Positions 6,817 through 15,404 of a stretch of 38,245 nt of DNA are shown piece after piece. Position 1 is the stretch's first letter. The number at the start of each line of letters is the position of its first letter. Location of the stretch: the NCBI GenBank assembly GCA_944320595.1, contig CALUIB010000024.1, forward strand, positions 1 to 38,245, in the 5' to 3' direction. The notes beneath the pieces are model-generated. The model was not told the DNA's origin and did no database searches. It saw nothing but the letters and a program-made list of their open reading frames with translations. Source of the stretch: an uncultured Muribaculaceae bacterium. Lineage in GTDB: Bacteria > Bacteroidota > Bacteroidia > Bacteroidales > Muribaculaceae. The position numbers were made by a program, and so were the translations under genes.

Positions 6817-6848
6817 GAAAGATAGTGCAAGTTGAGCGCAATGGCAAA
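6817..6848 (-). promoter_or_regulatory. Promoter embedded in the palindromic repeat, facing int
   Basis: On the minus strand TTTG (6848-6845) and TATCTTTC (6824-6817) are 20 bp apart, seven of eight bases of the -7 consensus. The -33 box lies inside the arm of the repeat hairpin. It would drive int with a leader of about 150 bases, or may have served a host gene before integration. Confidence 0.5.
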
Positions 6849-6914
6849 AAAACAGCTTGCTGATTTTCTTGTCCATTGCCGAGATGCCGCCTATTTTATG
6901 GAAAGATAGTGCAA
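6817..6914 (+). repeat. Palindromic intergenic repeat, copy 1
   Basis: The unit begins and ends with the 14-mer GAAAGATAGTGCAA (6817-6830 and 6901-6914), 84 bp apart. Inside are TTGAGCGCA, a palindrome (GCAATGG...CCATTGC with an inner CAGC-TT-GCTG) and CCGAGATGCCGCCTATTTTAT. The same order of parts recurs at 18391 and 38176, so this is a dispersed family with 1 plus a partial second tandem unit here. Confidence 0.75.
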
Positions 6915-6920
6915 TTATTT

Positions 6921-7100
6921 TTATTTCGCAAAATACTCTGTCTTCAGCCAATAGGCATAAATTGGGCATTGGGACGAGATTTTGCCAGTCTTTTTGTCCA
7001 ATATGTCATTCTTGATAAGTGCCGCCGTTGAACGGGCTATTGAAGTTGTCGAGGATATTTGGTAGCGATGCATTGCTTTGGTCGAGCTGATGCATCTCAT
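6921..7100 (-). pseudogene. C-terminal remnant of an AAA-family ATPase
   Basis: A 59-codon open frame ends in TAA at 6921 and reads like the winged-helix C-terminus of the Bacteroidales AAA ATPase (ATP-binding protein) family: a block with SSTTSIARSTAALIKNDILD, then KTGKISSQCPIYAYWLKTEYF-type strands and the terminal WLK..YF. The usual upstream 300 or more residues with Walker motifs are absent; instead the frame meets the menG stop at 7125. It is therefore a decayed fragment, probably left by a deletion or an insertion event. The family call rests on pattern memory and a short sequence, so it is moderate. Confidence 0.5.
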
Positions 7101-7124
7101 GGGGTTGGCCGCTTGCAGGGCAGC

Positions 7125-7865
7125 TTATTTTTCGCCCATATAGATGGTGCATGTGCCGAAGGTCATGCGGCGGAAACTGCAATTCTTGAACCCCGCGCGG
7201 CGCATTATGCCACACATTTCGTCGCCTTGCGGAACGGCGGCTATGCTCTCGGGCAGGTAGCTGTAGGCGCGGCTATCGTGTGAAATCATGCGGCCTACAA
7301 GGGGGATGAGCGTGCGTGTGTAAATGTCGTAAAGGCACTTTATGGCAGGATTGACGGGCGTGGAAAGTTCGAGCACACACAGCACGCCTCCCGGGCGCAG
7401 CACGCGGTGCATCTCGGCATATCCCTGTTCAAGGTGCTCGAAGTTGCGCACGCCGAATGCCACAGTCACTGCGTCGAACTGCCCGTCGGCAAACTTCAAT
7501 GCCATGCAGTCGCCTTCATTAAATGTGCAGTTGCCGGCAATGCCTGCTTTCTCCACTTTGGCCACGGCCACATCGAGCATTTGGCGCGACAAGTCGATGC
7601 CAGTTACGCCGTTGGCAGGATGCAATGTGCGCCACAGCTGCATTGCGAAGTCGCCTGTGCCAGTGGCCACGTCGAGTATCTTTGTGGGCGAATACTTGCC
7701 TACCATTTTCACGGCCTTGCGCCGCCACCACTTGTCGATGCCCATTGTCATGGCGCGGTTCATGAAGTCGTAGGCCGGGGCTATCGAGTCAAACATTTGC
7801 CTCACTTGCCCGGTCTTGCTCTCTCCGCTGCCGTATGGGGTTATTTTTTCTGCCTTGTAATCCAA
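7125..7865 (-). CDS. ubiE: Demethylmenaquinone methyltransferase (MenG/UbiE)
   Basis: The 246-residue class I SAM methyltransferase methylates demethylmenaquinone in the last step of menaquinone synthesis. Family marks are VRQMFDSIAPAYDFMN near the start, the SAM-binding loop ILDVATGTGDFA, the FDAVTVAFGVRNF block and VLRPGGVLCVLELSTP. Length is normal. It lies downstream of purC and phoH on the same strand, with 138 bases and an inverted repeat between it and purC. In anaerobic Bacteroidales the substrate is menaquinone, not ubiquinone. From memory, relatives often carry aroE after this gene; here the remnant of an ATPase and a prophage follow instead. Confidence 0.95.
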   Translation of the reverse strand: MDYKAEKITPYGSGESKTGQVRQMFDSIAPAYDFMNRAMTMGIDKWWRRKAVKMVGKYSPTKILDVATGTGDFAMQLWRTLHPANGVTGIDLSRQMLDVAVAKVEKAGIAGNCTFNEGDCMALKFADGQFDAVTVAFGVRNFEHLEQGYAEMHRVLRPGGVLCVLELSTPVNPAIKCLYDIYTRTLIPLVGRMISHDSRAYSYLPESIAAVPQGDEMCGIMRRAGFKNCSFRRMTFGTCTIYMGEK

Positions 7866-7893
7866 ATTAATTGTGGGAATTAGGAGTTGTTGT

Positions 7894-7998
7894 TAATTAG
7901 GAGTTAGGAATTGGGGAGGGGAATTATTGTTTGTAGATTATGCAATGTGCCTAATCAGTGCCTAAAATTCCTCATTCCTCATTCCTAACTCCTAATTA
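7894..7998. repeat. Inverted repeat of TAGGAGTTAGGAAT type between purC and menG
   Basis: TAATTAGGAGTTAGGAAT (7894-7911) and its exact complement (7981-7998) form 18-bp arms 69 bases apart. A shorter direct copy AATTAGGAGTT precedes it at about 7879, and ATTCC-CTC variants precede the right arm. It may act as a bidirectional terminator or be a mobile intergenic repeat common in Bacteroidetes. Confidence 0.6.
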
Positions 7999-8003
7999 TT
8001 AAT

Positions 8004-8945
8004 TTATGATAGTTGCTTCAGCACGTTGCGCTCTATGCGGGCTGTGATATCGTCGTCATCGGCTGGAACGAATTTTTTGCCTACGATGTGCTCGTAAAGT
8101 TCAATGTATCGTGCCGACACCGACTGGCAATATTCGTCGGTCATTTCGGGAACCACTTGGCCGGGCTTGCCCATGAAGTTGTGGTCGATAAGCCACTGGC
8201 GTACAAATTCCTTTGAAAGCTGCTTTTGCGGTTCGCCTTTCTCGAAACGCTCCTGGTAGCCGTCGCTGTAGAAGTAGCGCGACGAGTCGGGAGTGTGTAT
8301 CTCGTCGATGAGTATCACCTTTCCGTCGCGCTTGCCAAATTCATACTTGGTGTCAACGAGTATCAGCCCCTTTTCGGCGGCCATCTCGGTGCCGCGAGCA
8401 AACAGCGCACGTGTGTAACGCTCCATCTGCTCATAGTCTTCGCGGCTCACGATGCCCTGGGCGATTATTTCTTCCTTCGAGATGTTCTCGTCGTGTCCGG
8501 CTTCGGCCTTGGTGGTAGGGGTGATAATCGGCTCGGGGAAACGCTCGTTCTCTCGCATGCCGTCGGGCAACTTCACTCCACACAGTTCACGGCATCCGGC
8601 TGCATACTCGCGCCATGCGCTGCCGGTCAAGTATCCGCGTATAATCATTTCCACGCGGAAACCTTCGCATTTCAGCCCCACGGTGACCATGGGGTCGGGG
8701 GTGGCAATTTTCCAGTTGGGAACAATGTCGGCGGTTGCATCGAGGAATGTAGCCGCAATCTGGTTCAGCACCTGACCTTTGAAGGGTATGCCCTTGGGCA
8801 ATATCACGTCGAAGGCCGAGATGCGGTCGGTGGCAATCATCACCAGCAGGTCATCGTTTATGTCATATACGTCGCGCACTTTTCCGTGGTACACGCTTTT
8901 TTGTCCCGGAAAGTGGAAATCGGTGTGAGTTAAAGTTTTAGCCAT
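8004..8945 (-). CDS. purC: SAICAR synthetase (PurC)
   Basis: The 313-residue enzyme joins CAIR and aspartate with ATP in purine synthesis. Recognisable blocks are [20 protein letters not shown] near the N-terminus, [33 protein letters not shown] and [12 protein letters not shown] followed by [13 protein letters not shown]. It is the long form typical of Bacteroidetes and yeast-like enzymes, not the 240-residue E. coli form. The frame is open upstream but the ATG at 8945 ([12 protein letters not shown]) is chosen because it starts 7 bases after the phoH stop; an earlier start would lie inside phoH. It is most likely co-transcribed with phoH. Confidence 0.95.
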   Translation of the reverse strand: MAKTLTHTDFHFPGQKSVYHGKVRDVYDINDDLLVMIATDRISAFDVILPKGIPFKGQVLNQIAATFLDATADIVPNWKIATPDPMVTVGLKCEGFRVEMIIRGYLTGSAWREYAAGCRELCGVKLPDGMRENERFPEPIITPTTKAEAGHDENISKEEIIAQGIVSREDYEQMERYTRALFARGTEMAAEKGLILVDTKYEFGKRDGKVILIDEIHTPDSSRYFYSDGYQERFEKGEPQKQLSKEFVRQWLIDHNFMGKPGQVVPEMTDEYCQSVSARYIELYEHIVGKKFVPADDDDITARIERNVLKQLS

Positions 8946-8952
8946 AATATTT

Positions 8953-9954
8953 TTAAATTTGGTTTTTGTCTTCATTTTCGTCCTCTTGTTCACGGGCAAT
9001 GGCTGCTGCGGCGCGGCGTTGCTCGTCGAATTCCTGATAGGCATCCACTATCAGCTGCACAAGCTTGTGGCGCACTATGTCGCGGCGGTCGAATTCCACG
9101 CGCCCTATTCCCGGCACGCCCTTCAGGATGTGCATGGCCTGTATGAGGCCCGACACGACTGTGCGCGGCAAGTCGATTTGAGTAACGTCGCCGGTGATTA
9201 TCATTTTCGACCCAAGCCCGAGGCGGGTCATGAACATCTTGATCTGGTGCGCTGTGGTGTTCTGCGCCTCGTCGAGTATTATCACGGCATCGCTGAGCGT
9301 GCGTCCGCGCATGAATGCAAGCGGCGCAATCTGTATCACATTCGATTCCATGTATTCCTTAAGTTTTACCGCCGGAATCATGTCTTCGAGCGCGTCGTAG
9401 AGCGGTTGCAGGTATGGGTCGATTTTCTCTTTCATGTCGCCAGGCAAGAACCCCAGTTTCTCTCCGGCCTCGACGGCAGGGCGTGAAAGTATTATTTTCT
9501 TCACTTGGCGGTTTTTCAGTGCTCGCACGGCAAGGGCGATAGCCACGTAGGTCTTGCCAGTTCCGGCGGGGCCGAGCGCAAACGTCAAGTCATTTTCTTG
9601 GAACGTCTTCACGAGGCGTTGTTGGTTGGGAGTGCGCCCGGTGATGGGCTTGCCGTTCACCCCGTAAATTATCACGTCGTCGAGTTTCACCTCTTTCGGC
9701 ACTTCGCCACGCACCATGTCGATGATTACCTCTTGCGGCAAGTTGTTGTACTTGACGCAATACTCTTCAAGTTTCTTTATTTTTTCCTCGAAAAGCGAAG
9801 TTTCGGCATCCTCGCCTATCACTTTTATGATGCTGCCACGTGCGGCAATGCGCAACTTTGGGAACAGGTTGCGTATCAATTGTATGTTTGCATTGTTGAC
9901 GCCGTAAAACGTCACCGGGTCAACACTGTCAACGATTATTATGCGTTCTATCAT
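8953..9954 (-). CDS. PhoH-like ATPase
   Basis: The 333-residue protein has an N-terminal KH-like RNA-binding region (about 1-110) and a PhoH P-loop ATPase domain. The Walker A is GPAGTGKTY near residue 135, Walker B is VIILDEAQN, and the helicase-like [20 protein letters not shown] block follows. PhoH proteins of this type are linked to RNA processing with YbeY-like partners; the exact role is not established. It is the first gene of a phoH-purC pair. TAAATTTG on the minus strand at 9983-9976 is a good -7 box just upstream, but I see no -33 partner at normal spacing. Confidence 0.92.
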   Translation of the reverse strand: MIERIIIVDSVDPVTFYGVNNANIQLIRNLFPKLRIAARGSIIKVIGEDAETSLFEEKIKKLEEYCVKYNNLPQEVIIDMVRGEVPKEVKLDDVIIYGVNGKPITGRTPNQQRLVKTFQENDLTFALGPAGTGKTYVAIALAVRALKNRQVKKIILSRPAVEAGEKLGFLPGDMKEKIDPYLQPLYDALEDMIPAVKLKEYMESNVIQIAPLAFMRGRTLSDAVIILDEAQNTTAHQIKMFMTRLGLGSKMIITGDVTQIDLPRTVVSGLIQAMHILKGVPGIGRVEFDRRDIVRHKLVQLIVDAYQEFDEQRRAAAAIAREQEDENEDKNQI

Positions 9955-10472
9955 ACAGTCTTATAAAACCTCGTGCAAATTTACACAGAATTATCGGATT
10001 TGAGGCACCTTACAGCTGCCAAACTCAAAAAACGTGGTCGGCACAGTTTATTATTAAGGTAGATAGCCGCAATATAACCGTCGTAAGACGCAAGTGCCGA
10101 TGGTGCGACAAACTTTTGATGTAATTTTTGCTGGTTTCTGCACCAAATCGGTGCAAAATAGCTATATAGAGGTATGTGTATCATAAAATCAATTGAAAAA
10201 AGTGGTATCCGTTTGGTGTGGTTGGTTCGCTCGGAGTGGATAAATCGGCGATACGTTGCAATACATCAAGCAGAACCTTGTCACATCGGACACATTGCAT
10301 ATTTCAGTCGGCTAACTGGTATTTTCCCGAGTGCAGGCTAATAGAGCTTGCCGACTATTGGGCTGAATTATTAAGTTTTTTTTGCCGTCGTGCTTGACGC
10401 ACTGTGGGAATTTATGTAGTAACTTTGCACTCTGATAATTATTTACGGAAATATCTATTTTTTGACTGACCA
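9955..10472. other. 518-bp intergenic region between phoH and lysC
   Basis: There is no convincing gene. The left edge holds the phoH -7 box and the right edge the lysC promoter. A small perfect hairpin, TGCACC-AAATC-GGTGCA, lies at 10139-10155. Short open frames on both strands (67 codons minus at 9981-10184, 55 codons plus at 10174-10341) have no recognisable family, ribosome site or domain. Confidence 0.6.
10394..10427 (+). promoter_or_regulatory. lysC promoter
   Basis: TAACTTTG (10420-10427) is a full -7 match and is followed by the frequent CAC. TTG at 10394-10396 lies 23 bp upstream. The aspartokinase ATG is at 10473. Confidence 0.55.
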
Positions 10473-11804
10473 ATGAAAGTTCTTAAATTTGGAGGCACCT
10501 CGGTCGGCTCGGCCGAGAGGATTAAAAATGTAGCCGGCCTTATTCTGGAAAGAGGGAAAAACATCGTCGTGCTGTCGGCGATGTCGGGAACAACCAACAC
10601 GCTTGTCGAAATATCAGACTATCTATATAAACATAACATCGACGGCGCGAAGGAGACAATCAACGCGCTCGAAAAGAAATACACGGCCACGCTTGCCGAG
10701 CTATTTGCCGGCAATGCTGCCGCGCTTGAGGCTGCAACCACCGAGATAAAGGCTTGCTTCAACTATATGCGTTCCTTCACCAAGGACTTGTTCACCGTGT
10801 TTGAGGAAAAGGAAATCCTTGCGCAGGGCGAGCTGATGTCAACGGCAATGATGAACATATACCTGCAATCGATAGGGGTGAAGTCGGCCATGCTGCCCGC
10901 GCTCGACTATATGCGCACCGACAAAAACGGCGAGCCCGACAGCCAGTATATTAAGCAAAAGCTGACTGCGCTGCTGGCTAAGTATGACGATGCCGACGTG
11001 TATATCACACAGGGCTACATCTGCCGCAACGCATACGGCGAAATCGACAACCTGCAACGCGGCGGCAGCGACTACAGCGCGTCGCTCGTGGGCGCGGCCA
11101 TCAATGCCGAGGAAATAGAGATATGGACCGACATCGACGGTATGCACAACAACGACCCGCGATACGTGGAAGGTACCGACCCGGTGGACGAGCTGCACTT
11201 TGAGGAGGCCGCCGAGCTGGCCTACTTCGGTGCGAAAATCCTGCACCCCACCTGTGTGCTGCCGGCAAAGCTCAACAACATACCGGTGCGCCTGCTCAAC
11301 ACTATGTGCCCGTCGGCCCGCGGCACCCTTATCCACAATACCACCACGCCCCACGGTGTGAAAGCCGTGGCCGCCAAGGACAATATCACGGCCATAAAGA
11401 TAAAGTCGGGCCGTATGCTGCTCGCATACGGGTTCCTGCGCAAGGTGTTCGAGATATTCGAGACCTACAAGACGCCTATCGACATGATTGCCACGTCGGA
11501 AGTTGGCGTGTCGGTGACCATCGACAATGAAAAGAACCTCGACCATATACTTGACGACCTGAAGAAGTTCGGCACCGTGACCATCGACCGTGACATGGTG
11601 ATAATATGCGTTGTGGGCGACCTTGAATGGCAGAACAAGGGCATAGAGGCTGCCGCGCTCGACGCACTCAAGGACATTCCCGTGAGAATGATTTCCTACG
11701 GTGGCAGCAATTTCAATATATCGTTCCTTGTAAGCAAGCAAGACAAGGTGAAAGCCCTTAACCTGCTTAGCGACCACCTGTTCAAAAACAAGAAAAACAA
11801 TTAA
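10473..11804 (+). CDS. lysC: Aspartate kinase
   Basis: The 443-residue protein phosphorylates aspartate, the entry to lysine/diaminopimelate, threonine and methionine synthesis. It opens with the family signature MKVLKFGGTSVGSAERIKNV, contains RGGSDYSASLVGAAINAEEI and WTDIDGMHNNDPR, and ends in two ACT domains (about 300-440; IDMIATSEVGVSVTID and RMISYGGSNFNISFLV), the site of feedback control by amino acids. There is no homoserine dehydrogenase fusion. The diaminopimelate decarboxylase gene follows after 10 bases, so the two form an operon that supplies lysine and peptidoglycan precursor. Confidence 0.95.
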   Translation: MKVLKFGGTSVGSAERIKNVAGLILERGKNIVVLSAMSGTTNTLVEISDYLYKHNIDGAKETINALEKKYTATLAELFAGNAAALEAATTEIKACFNYMRSFTKDLFTVFEEKEILAQGELMSTAMMNIYLQSIGVKSAMLPALDYMRTDKNGEPDSQYIKQKLTALLAKYDDADVYITQGYICRNAYGEIDNLQRGGSDYSASLVGAAINAEEIEIWTDIDGMHNNDPRYVEGTDPVDELHFEEAAELAYFGAKILHPTCVLPAKLNNIPVRLLNTMCPSARGTLIHNTTTPHGVKAVAAKDNITAIKIKSGRMLLAYGFLRKVFEIFETYKTPIDMIATSEVGVSVTIDNEKNLDHILDDLKKFGTVTIDRDMVIICVVGDLEWQNKGIEAAALDALKDIPVRMISYGGSNFNISFLVSKQDKVKALNLLSDHLFKNKKNN

Positions 11805-11814
11805 CCCTGTCCGT

Positions 11815-12972
11815 ATGATTAAGACAATTTTTCCATTAGATACTTTCAGACATTACGACACGCCGTTCTATTATTACGACATGGAATTGCTCAAGGCCAC
11901 GCTGCATGAGATGCAGTCGCACATCAAGGGCTTGCCATTCCATGTGCATTATGCCGTGAAGGCCAATGCCAACCCGCGCATACTGCACGAGATACGCGAG
12001 GCCGGGTTGTCGATTGACTGCGTGAGCGGCGGTGAGATAGTGGCCGCCCTTGCCGCCGGTTTCAAGGGCGATGCCATAGCTTTTGCCGGTGTCGGCAAGA
12101 CCGACCGCGAGATAGCCCTCGGCATCAACCACGACATTTTTTGCTTCAATGTGGAGTCGATGCCCGAGCTTGACGTAATTAACGAAATTGCTGCCACCAA
12201 GGGGAAGAAGGCCAATGTGGCACTGCGTGTAAACCCCAACATCGATGCACACACCCACGAGTATATAACTACGGGGCTGAGCGAAAACAAGTTTGGCATC
12301 AACCTCGAACAGCTCGATGCGGCAGTGGACAAGGCATTGTCGCTCCCCGATGTCAGTCTCATGGGGTTGCACTTCCACATAGGCTCGCAGCTGCTAGACT
12401 TCACGCCCTACAAGATGCTTTGCGACCGCATCAACGAGCTGCAAGACCATTTCGAGAGTCGCGGAATCTCGTTCCGCATAATAAATGTGGGCGGCGGACT
12501 GGGCATAGACTACGATAACCCCGACGGCAACCCGATACCCGACTTCAAGGGCTACTTCGACACGTTCAAGCAAAACTTGAAGTTGCGCCCCGGGCAGGAA
12601 CTGCACTTCGAGCTTGGCCGTGCCATAGTGGGGCAGTGCGGCTCGCTCATCACCCGGGTGCTGTATGTGAAAAACGGCACCACGCGCAATTTTGCCATCG
12701 TGGATGCCGGCATGACCGACCTCATACGCCCGGCACTCTACCAGGCGCACCATGTTGCGCAGAACCTGACTTCGGTATCTGCCGATACGGCACAATACGA
12801 CATCGTGGGCCCCATCTGCGAGTCGAGCGACAAATTCGCCTCGGCCGAGACTCTGCCCGAAACGCGGCGCGGCGACTTGCTGGCATTGCGCTCGGCTGGT
12901 GCCTACGGCGAAGTGATGGCGATGCAGTACAACTGCCGCCAGCTGCCGCAGTCGCATTTTTCGAGGGAATGA
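11815..12972 (+). CDS. lysA: Diaminopimelate decarboxylase
   Basis: The 385-residue PLP enzyme converts meso-diaminopimelate to lysine. It belongs to the fold-III group: the PLP lysine is in HYAVKANANP, the glycine-rich phosphate loop is VGGGLGIDY, HFHIGSQL precedes it, and the catalytic cysteine block is GPICESSD near residue 330. The substrate-binding C-terminal segment RSAGAYGEVMAMQYNCRQLP is also present. It begins 10 bases after lysC and ends before a long hairpin shared with the convergent thioredoxin gene. Length and motifs are normal. Confidence 0.95.
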   Translation: MIKTIFPLDTFRHYDTPFYYYDMELLKATLHEMQSHIKGLPFHVHYAVKANANPRILHEIREAGLSIDCVSGGEIVAALAAGFKGDAIAFAGVGKTDREIALGINHDIFCFNVESMPELDVINEIAATKGKKANVALRVNPNIDAHTHEYITTGLSENKFGINLEQLDAAVDKALSLPDVSLMGLHFHIGSQLLDFTPYKMLCDRINELQDHFESRGISFRIINVGGGLGIDYDNPDGNPIPDFKGYFDTFKQNLKLRPGQELHFELGRAIVGQCGSLITRVLYVKNGTTRNFAIVDAGMTDLIRPALYQAHHVAQNLTSVSADTAQYDIVGPICESSDKFASAETLPETRRGDLLALRSAGAYGEVMAMQYNCRQLPQSHFSRE

Positions 12973-12982
12973 CGTGATATGC

Positions 12983-13021
12983 TTGAACCCCGCCGCTTGC
13001 AGGGCAGGCGGCGAGGTTCAA
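12983..13021. terminator. Bidirectional terminator between lysA and trxA
   Basis: TTGAACCCCGCCGC (12983-12996) pairs with GCGGCGAGGTTCAA (13008-13021), a 14-bp stem with one mismatch and an 11-base loop, placed between convergent genes. No U-run follows on either strand. Confidence 0.6.
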
Positions 13022-13049
13022 TCCCACTTCCTCGTTATATGCACGATGT

Positions 13050-13346
13050 TCAGAGGAACTTCTGTAAGGCAGCCATGATTTCGGCAGCGCGATGTACGCC
13101 CACTTCTCGCCACACCATTTGCCCCTGCTTGAAAATCAGCAGCGACGGTATCGACTGGATGCCGTATTGCGCGGCCAAGGCCTGGTTTTCGTCCACGTTG
13201 ATTTTGATAATCGTGGCTTGGTCGCCTATTTGCGACTTCACATCTTCAAGTATGGGTGCCATCATTTGGCACGGACGGCACCAGTCGGCATAGAAATCCA
13301 CAAGCACAGGCTTGTTGCCCGAGATAAGAGTTTCAAAATTGTTCAT
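13050..13346 (-). CDS. trxA: Thioredoxin
   Basis: The 98-residue single-domain thioredoxin has the redox motif at residues 22-26, here WCRPC in place of the usual WCGPC, after VLVDFYAD. The cis-proline is in IQSIPSLLIF and the final helix follows. There is no signal peptide, so it is cytoplasmic and reduces protein disulfides. The Arg in the active-site dipeptide is a modest departure that may shift redox potential. It is convergent with lysA and divergent from dapA, and appears to be a single-gene unit. Confidence 0.93.
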   Translation of the reverse strand: MNNFETLISGNKPVLVDFYADWCRPCQMMAPILEDVKSQIGDQATIIKINVDENQALAAQYGIQSIPSLLIFKQGQMVWREVGVHRAAEIMAALQKFL

Positions 13347-13450
13347 CGTAGTTCTTTGTATTTAAAAGTTCACACTATATAACACTCACAAACATTGTGC
13401 CTGATTTCCCAGGCCAATGCAACAACATAACAAACAGTTGTCATACTAAA

Positions 13451-14335
13451 ATGGCTCGTATTAACTTAAAAGGAATGGGCGTGGCACTGATTACGCCGTT
13501 CCACAAAGATAAATCCATCGACTTCGACTCGCTTGGCCGCTTGCTTGAGTATCAGATACATAGCGGTATCGATTTCCTTGTCGTGCTTGGTACCACAGCC
13601 GAGACGGCAACCCTTACCGCCAGTGAGCAGGCGCAAGTGCGGAGTTTCGTGGCCGAACGTGTGCACGGGCGTGTTCCGCTCGTCCTGGGGCTTGGCGGCA
13701 ACAACACCATGGCAATAGTCGAGGCAGCCCAGACACTCGATATGTCGGCTTTTAGTGCCATTCTGTCGGTCGTGCCTTACTATAACAAGCCTTCGCAGGA
13801 AGGGATATACCAGCATTATAAGGCCATAGCCGAGGCGAGTCCGCTCCCGGTGATACTCTACAACGTGCCAGGGCGCACCGGCGTTAACATGGCCCCGGAG
13901 ACCTGCCTGCGCCTTGCGCGTGATTTTGAAAACATAGTGGGCGTGAAAGAGGCTTCGGGAAACATTTCGCAGATGGACGAAATAATCAAGAACAAGCCCG
14001 ACGATTTCATGGTGATTTCGGGCGACGACGGCATCACTTTCCCTTTGATAACGCTTGGCGCGGTGGGCGTGATTTCGGTTATAGGCAATGCTTTCCCACG
14101 CGAGTTCAGCCGCATGGTGCGCTTGGCGCTTGAAGGCGACTATGACCATGCCCGCGAGATACACCACCGCTTTACCGAACTGTTCAGCCTGCTCTTCGTT
14201 GATGGCAACCCTGCCGGCGTGAAGTGCCTGCTCAATGCCATGGGTTTCATCGAAAACGAGTTGAGGCTGCCGCTGGTGCCCACGCGCATCACCACCTACG
14301 AGAAAATCAAGACTGTGCTGAAAAACTTGCGATAG
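13451..14335 (+). CDS. dapA: 4-hydroxy-tetrahydrodipicolinate synthase
   Basis: The 294-residue aldolase-family enzyme condenses pyruvate with aspartate semialdehyde in the diaminopimelate pathway. Visible marks are LGTTAETATL near residue 44, YYNKPSQEGIYQHY with the catalytic Tyr, ILYNVPGRTG and the Schiff-base lysine in VGVKEASGN. The ATG at 13451 (MARINLKGMGVALITPF) is chosen because the family starts with this segment; the open frame extends 18 codons further up into an intergenic hairpin (GCCTG-ATTTCC-CAGGC at about 13398). With lysC and lysA nearby it completes three steps of one pathway within 4 kb. Confidence 0.95.
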   Translation: MARINLKGMGVALITPFHKDKSIDFDSLGRLLEYQIHSGIDFLVVLGTTAETATLTASEQAQVRSFVAERVHGRVPLVLGLGGNNTMAIVEAAQTLDMSAFSAILSVVPYYNKPSQEGIYQHYKAIAEASPLPVILYNVPGRTGVNMAPETCLRLARDFENIVGVKEASGNISQMDEIIKNKPDDFMVISGDDGITFPLITLGAVGVISVIGNAFPREFSRMVRLALEGDYDHAREIHHRFTELFSLLFVDGNPAGVKCLLNAMGFIENELRLPLVPTRITTYEKIKTVLKNLR

Positions 14336-14383
14336 CGTACCGCACACAATTACCGATTACCCACCATTAACACAGCATAACTT

Positions 14384-15268
14384 ATGAAAACCGATACGCA
14401 TACCTCGATACCCGATTCCGAAATGATTATCAACGGCGACGGCAGCATATTCCACCTGCACTTGCGCCCCGAGCATATCAAGGACAATATTATAATAGTG
14501 GGAGACCCAGCACGTGTGGACATCGTGGCCTCGTTCTTCGACACCGTGGAATTTGAAACTTCGTCGCGCGAGTTCCACACAATCACCGGCACTTACCACG
14601 GCAAGCCTGTGATGTGCCTGTCGCACGGCATAGGCGGCGACAATATCGACATTGTGGTGAACGAACTCGACGCGCTGGCCAACATCGACTTCGCCACGCG
14701 GCAAGTGAAGGACACCTTCAGGCAGCTGAACATAGTGCGCATAGGCACTTCGGGCGGATTGCAGCCCGACCTGCCCGTGGGCAGTTTCGTAATTGCCGAG
14801 GTGGGTATAGGGTTTGACGGTGTGCTGAATTTCTATGCCGGGCGCAACGACGTGTGCGACCTCGACTTTGAACGGCACTTTTGCCAGGCCGTGGGCTGGA
14901 ACCCGTTGTGGGCCAAGCCATACGTCGCCCCGGCCGATGCCGAATTGGTGGCTCGCATAGGCCGCGACGACATGAAGCGCGGCTGTACCATCTCGGCCAA
15001 CGGCTTCTACGGGCCGCAAGGCCGCCAGTTGCGGCTGCCGCTTGCCGACCCGGAACTGAACCACAAGATTGAGGCTTTCAGCTACAATGGACGGCGCATT
15101 ACCAACTACGAGATGGAGAGTGCCGCCCTGCAAGGCTTGTGCCGCATGATGGGGCACCGTGCAATGACCGTGTGCGCCATCATTGCCAACCGCACTACCT
15201 GCGATGCCACATCGAACTACAAGACCGCCGTCCGCGACCTTATAGCCACCGTGCTTGACCGCCTGTAA
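14384..15268 (+). CDS. Nucleoside phosphorylase (uridine phosphorylase family)
   Basis: The 294-residue PNP/UDP-family protein cleaves a nucleoside with phosphate for salvage. Motifs are IIVGDPARVDIVASFFD (phosphate-binding start), MCLSHGIGGDNIDIVVNEL, VRIGTSGGLQPDLPVGSFV and the late NYEMESAALQGL block, where MES binds the ribose. The GTSGG and MES motifs fit uridine phosphorylase better than purine nucleoside phosphorylase, but substrate cannot be fixed from sequence. It follows dapA after 48 bases and is closed by an intrinsic terminator at 15323. Confidence 0.87.
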   Translation: MKTDTHTSIPDSEMIINGDGSIFHLHLRPEHIKDNIIIVGDPARVDIVASFFDTVEFETSSREFHTITGTYHGKPVMCLSHGIGGDNIDIVVNELDALANIDFATRQVKDTFRQLNIVRIGTSGGLQPDLPVGSFVIAEVGIGFDGVLNFYAGRNDVCDLDFERHFCQAVGWNPLWAKPYVAPADAELVARIGRDDMKRGCTISANGFYGPQGRQLRLPLADPELNHKIEAFSYNGRRITNYEMESAALQGLCRMMGHRAMTVCAIIANRTTCDATSNYKTAVRDLIATVLDRL

Positions 15269-15322
15269 ATGCCGCTCCGACCCTGGTTGGCCGTGGTGTT
15301 CAATGGAATTGCATAACATAAT

Positions 15323-15345
15323 AAGCCGCTTTATGCGGCTTTTTT
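15323..15345 (+). terminator. Intrinsic terminator after the nucleoside phosphorylase
   Basis: AAGCCGC (15323-15329), a TTTAT loop and GCGGCTT (15335-15341) followed by a T-run: a canonical terminator ending the dapA-phosphorylase transcript. Confidence 0.9.
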
Positions 15346-15347
15346 GC

Positions 15348-15377
15348 TTGTACACTCAAAACTGTTTCTTACCTTTG
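15348..15377 (+). promoter_or_regulatory. Promoter of the YidE-type transporter gene
   Basis: TTG (15348-15350), 19 bp, TACCTTTG (15370-15377) then CAC. This places transcription start after 15380 and supports translation from 15405. Confidence 0.75.
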
Positions 15378-15404
15378 CACCGTTTTTGTCAACACACAGG
15401 TCGT

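Noticed and set aside
9981-10184. 67-codon minus-strand open frame between phoH and lysC
   Set aside because: No domain, no ribosome site and composition unlike coding DNA nearby. It may belong to an intergenic repeat, but I cannot show that from one copy.
10174-10341. 55-codon plus-strand open frame ahead of lysC
   Set aside because: Short, no recognisable family or promoter, so not annotated as a gene.
10839-11777. Long open frame antisense to lysC, with similar long frames antisense to lysA, dapA, the transporter and the macroglobulin gene
   Set aside because: These mirror strong coding genes in GC-rich sequence, have His/Val-rich low-complexity products and no family motifs or ribosome sites.
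7109-13007. Identical 16-mer GCCGCTTGCAGGGCAG at 7109-7124 and 12992-13007
   Set aside because: At 12992 it is part of a hairpin, at 7109 it is not. One shared 16-mer in a GC-rich window may be chance.
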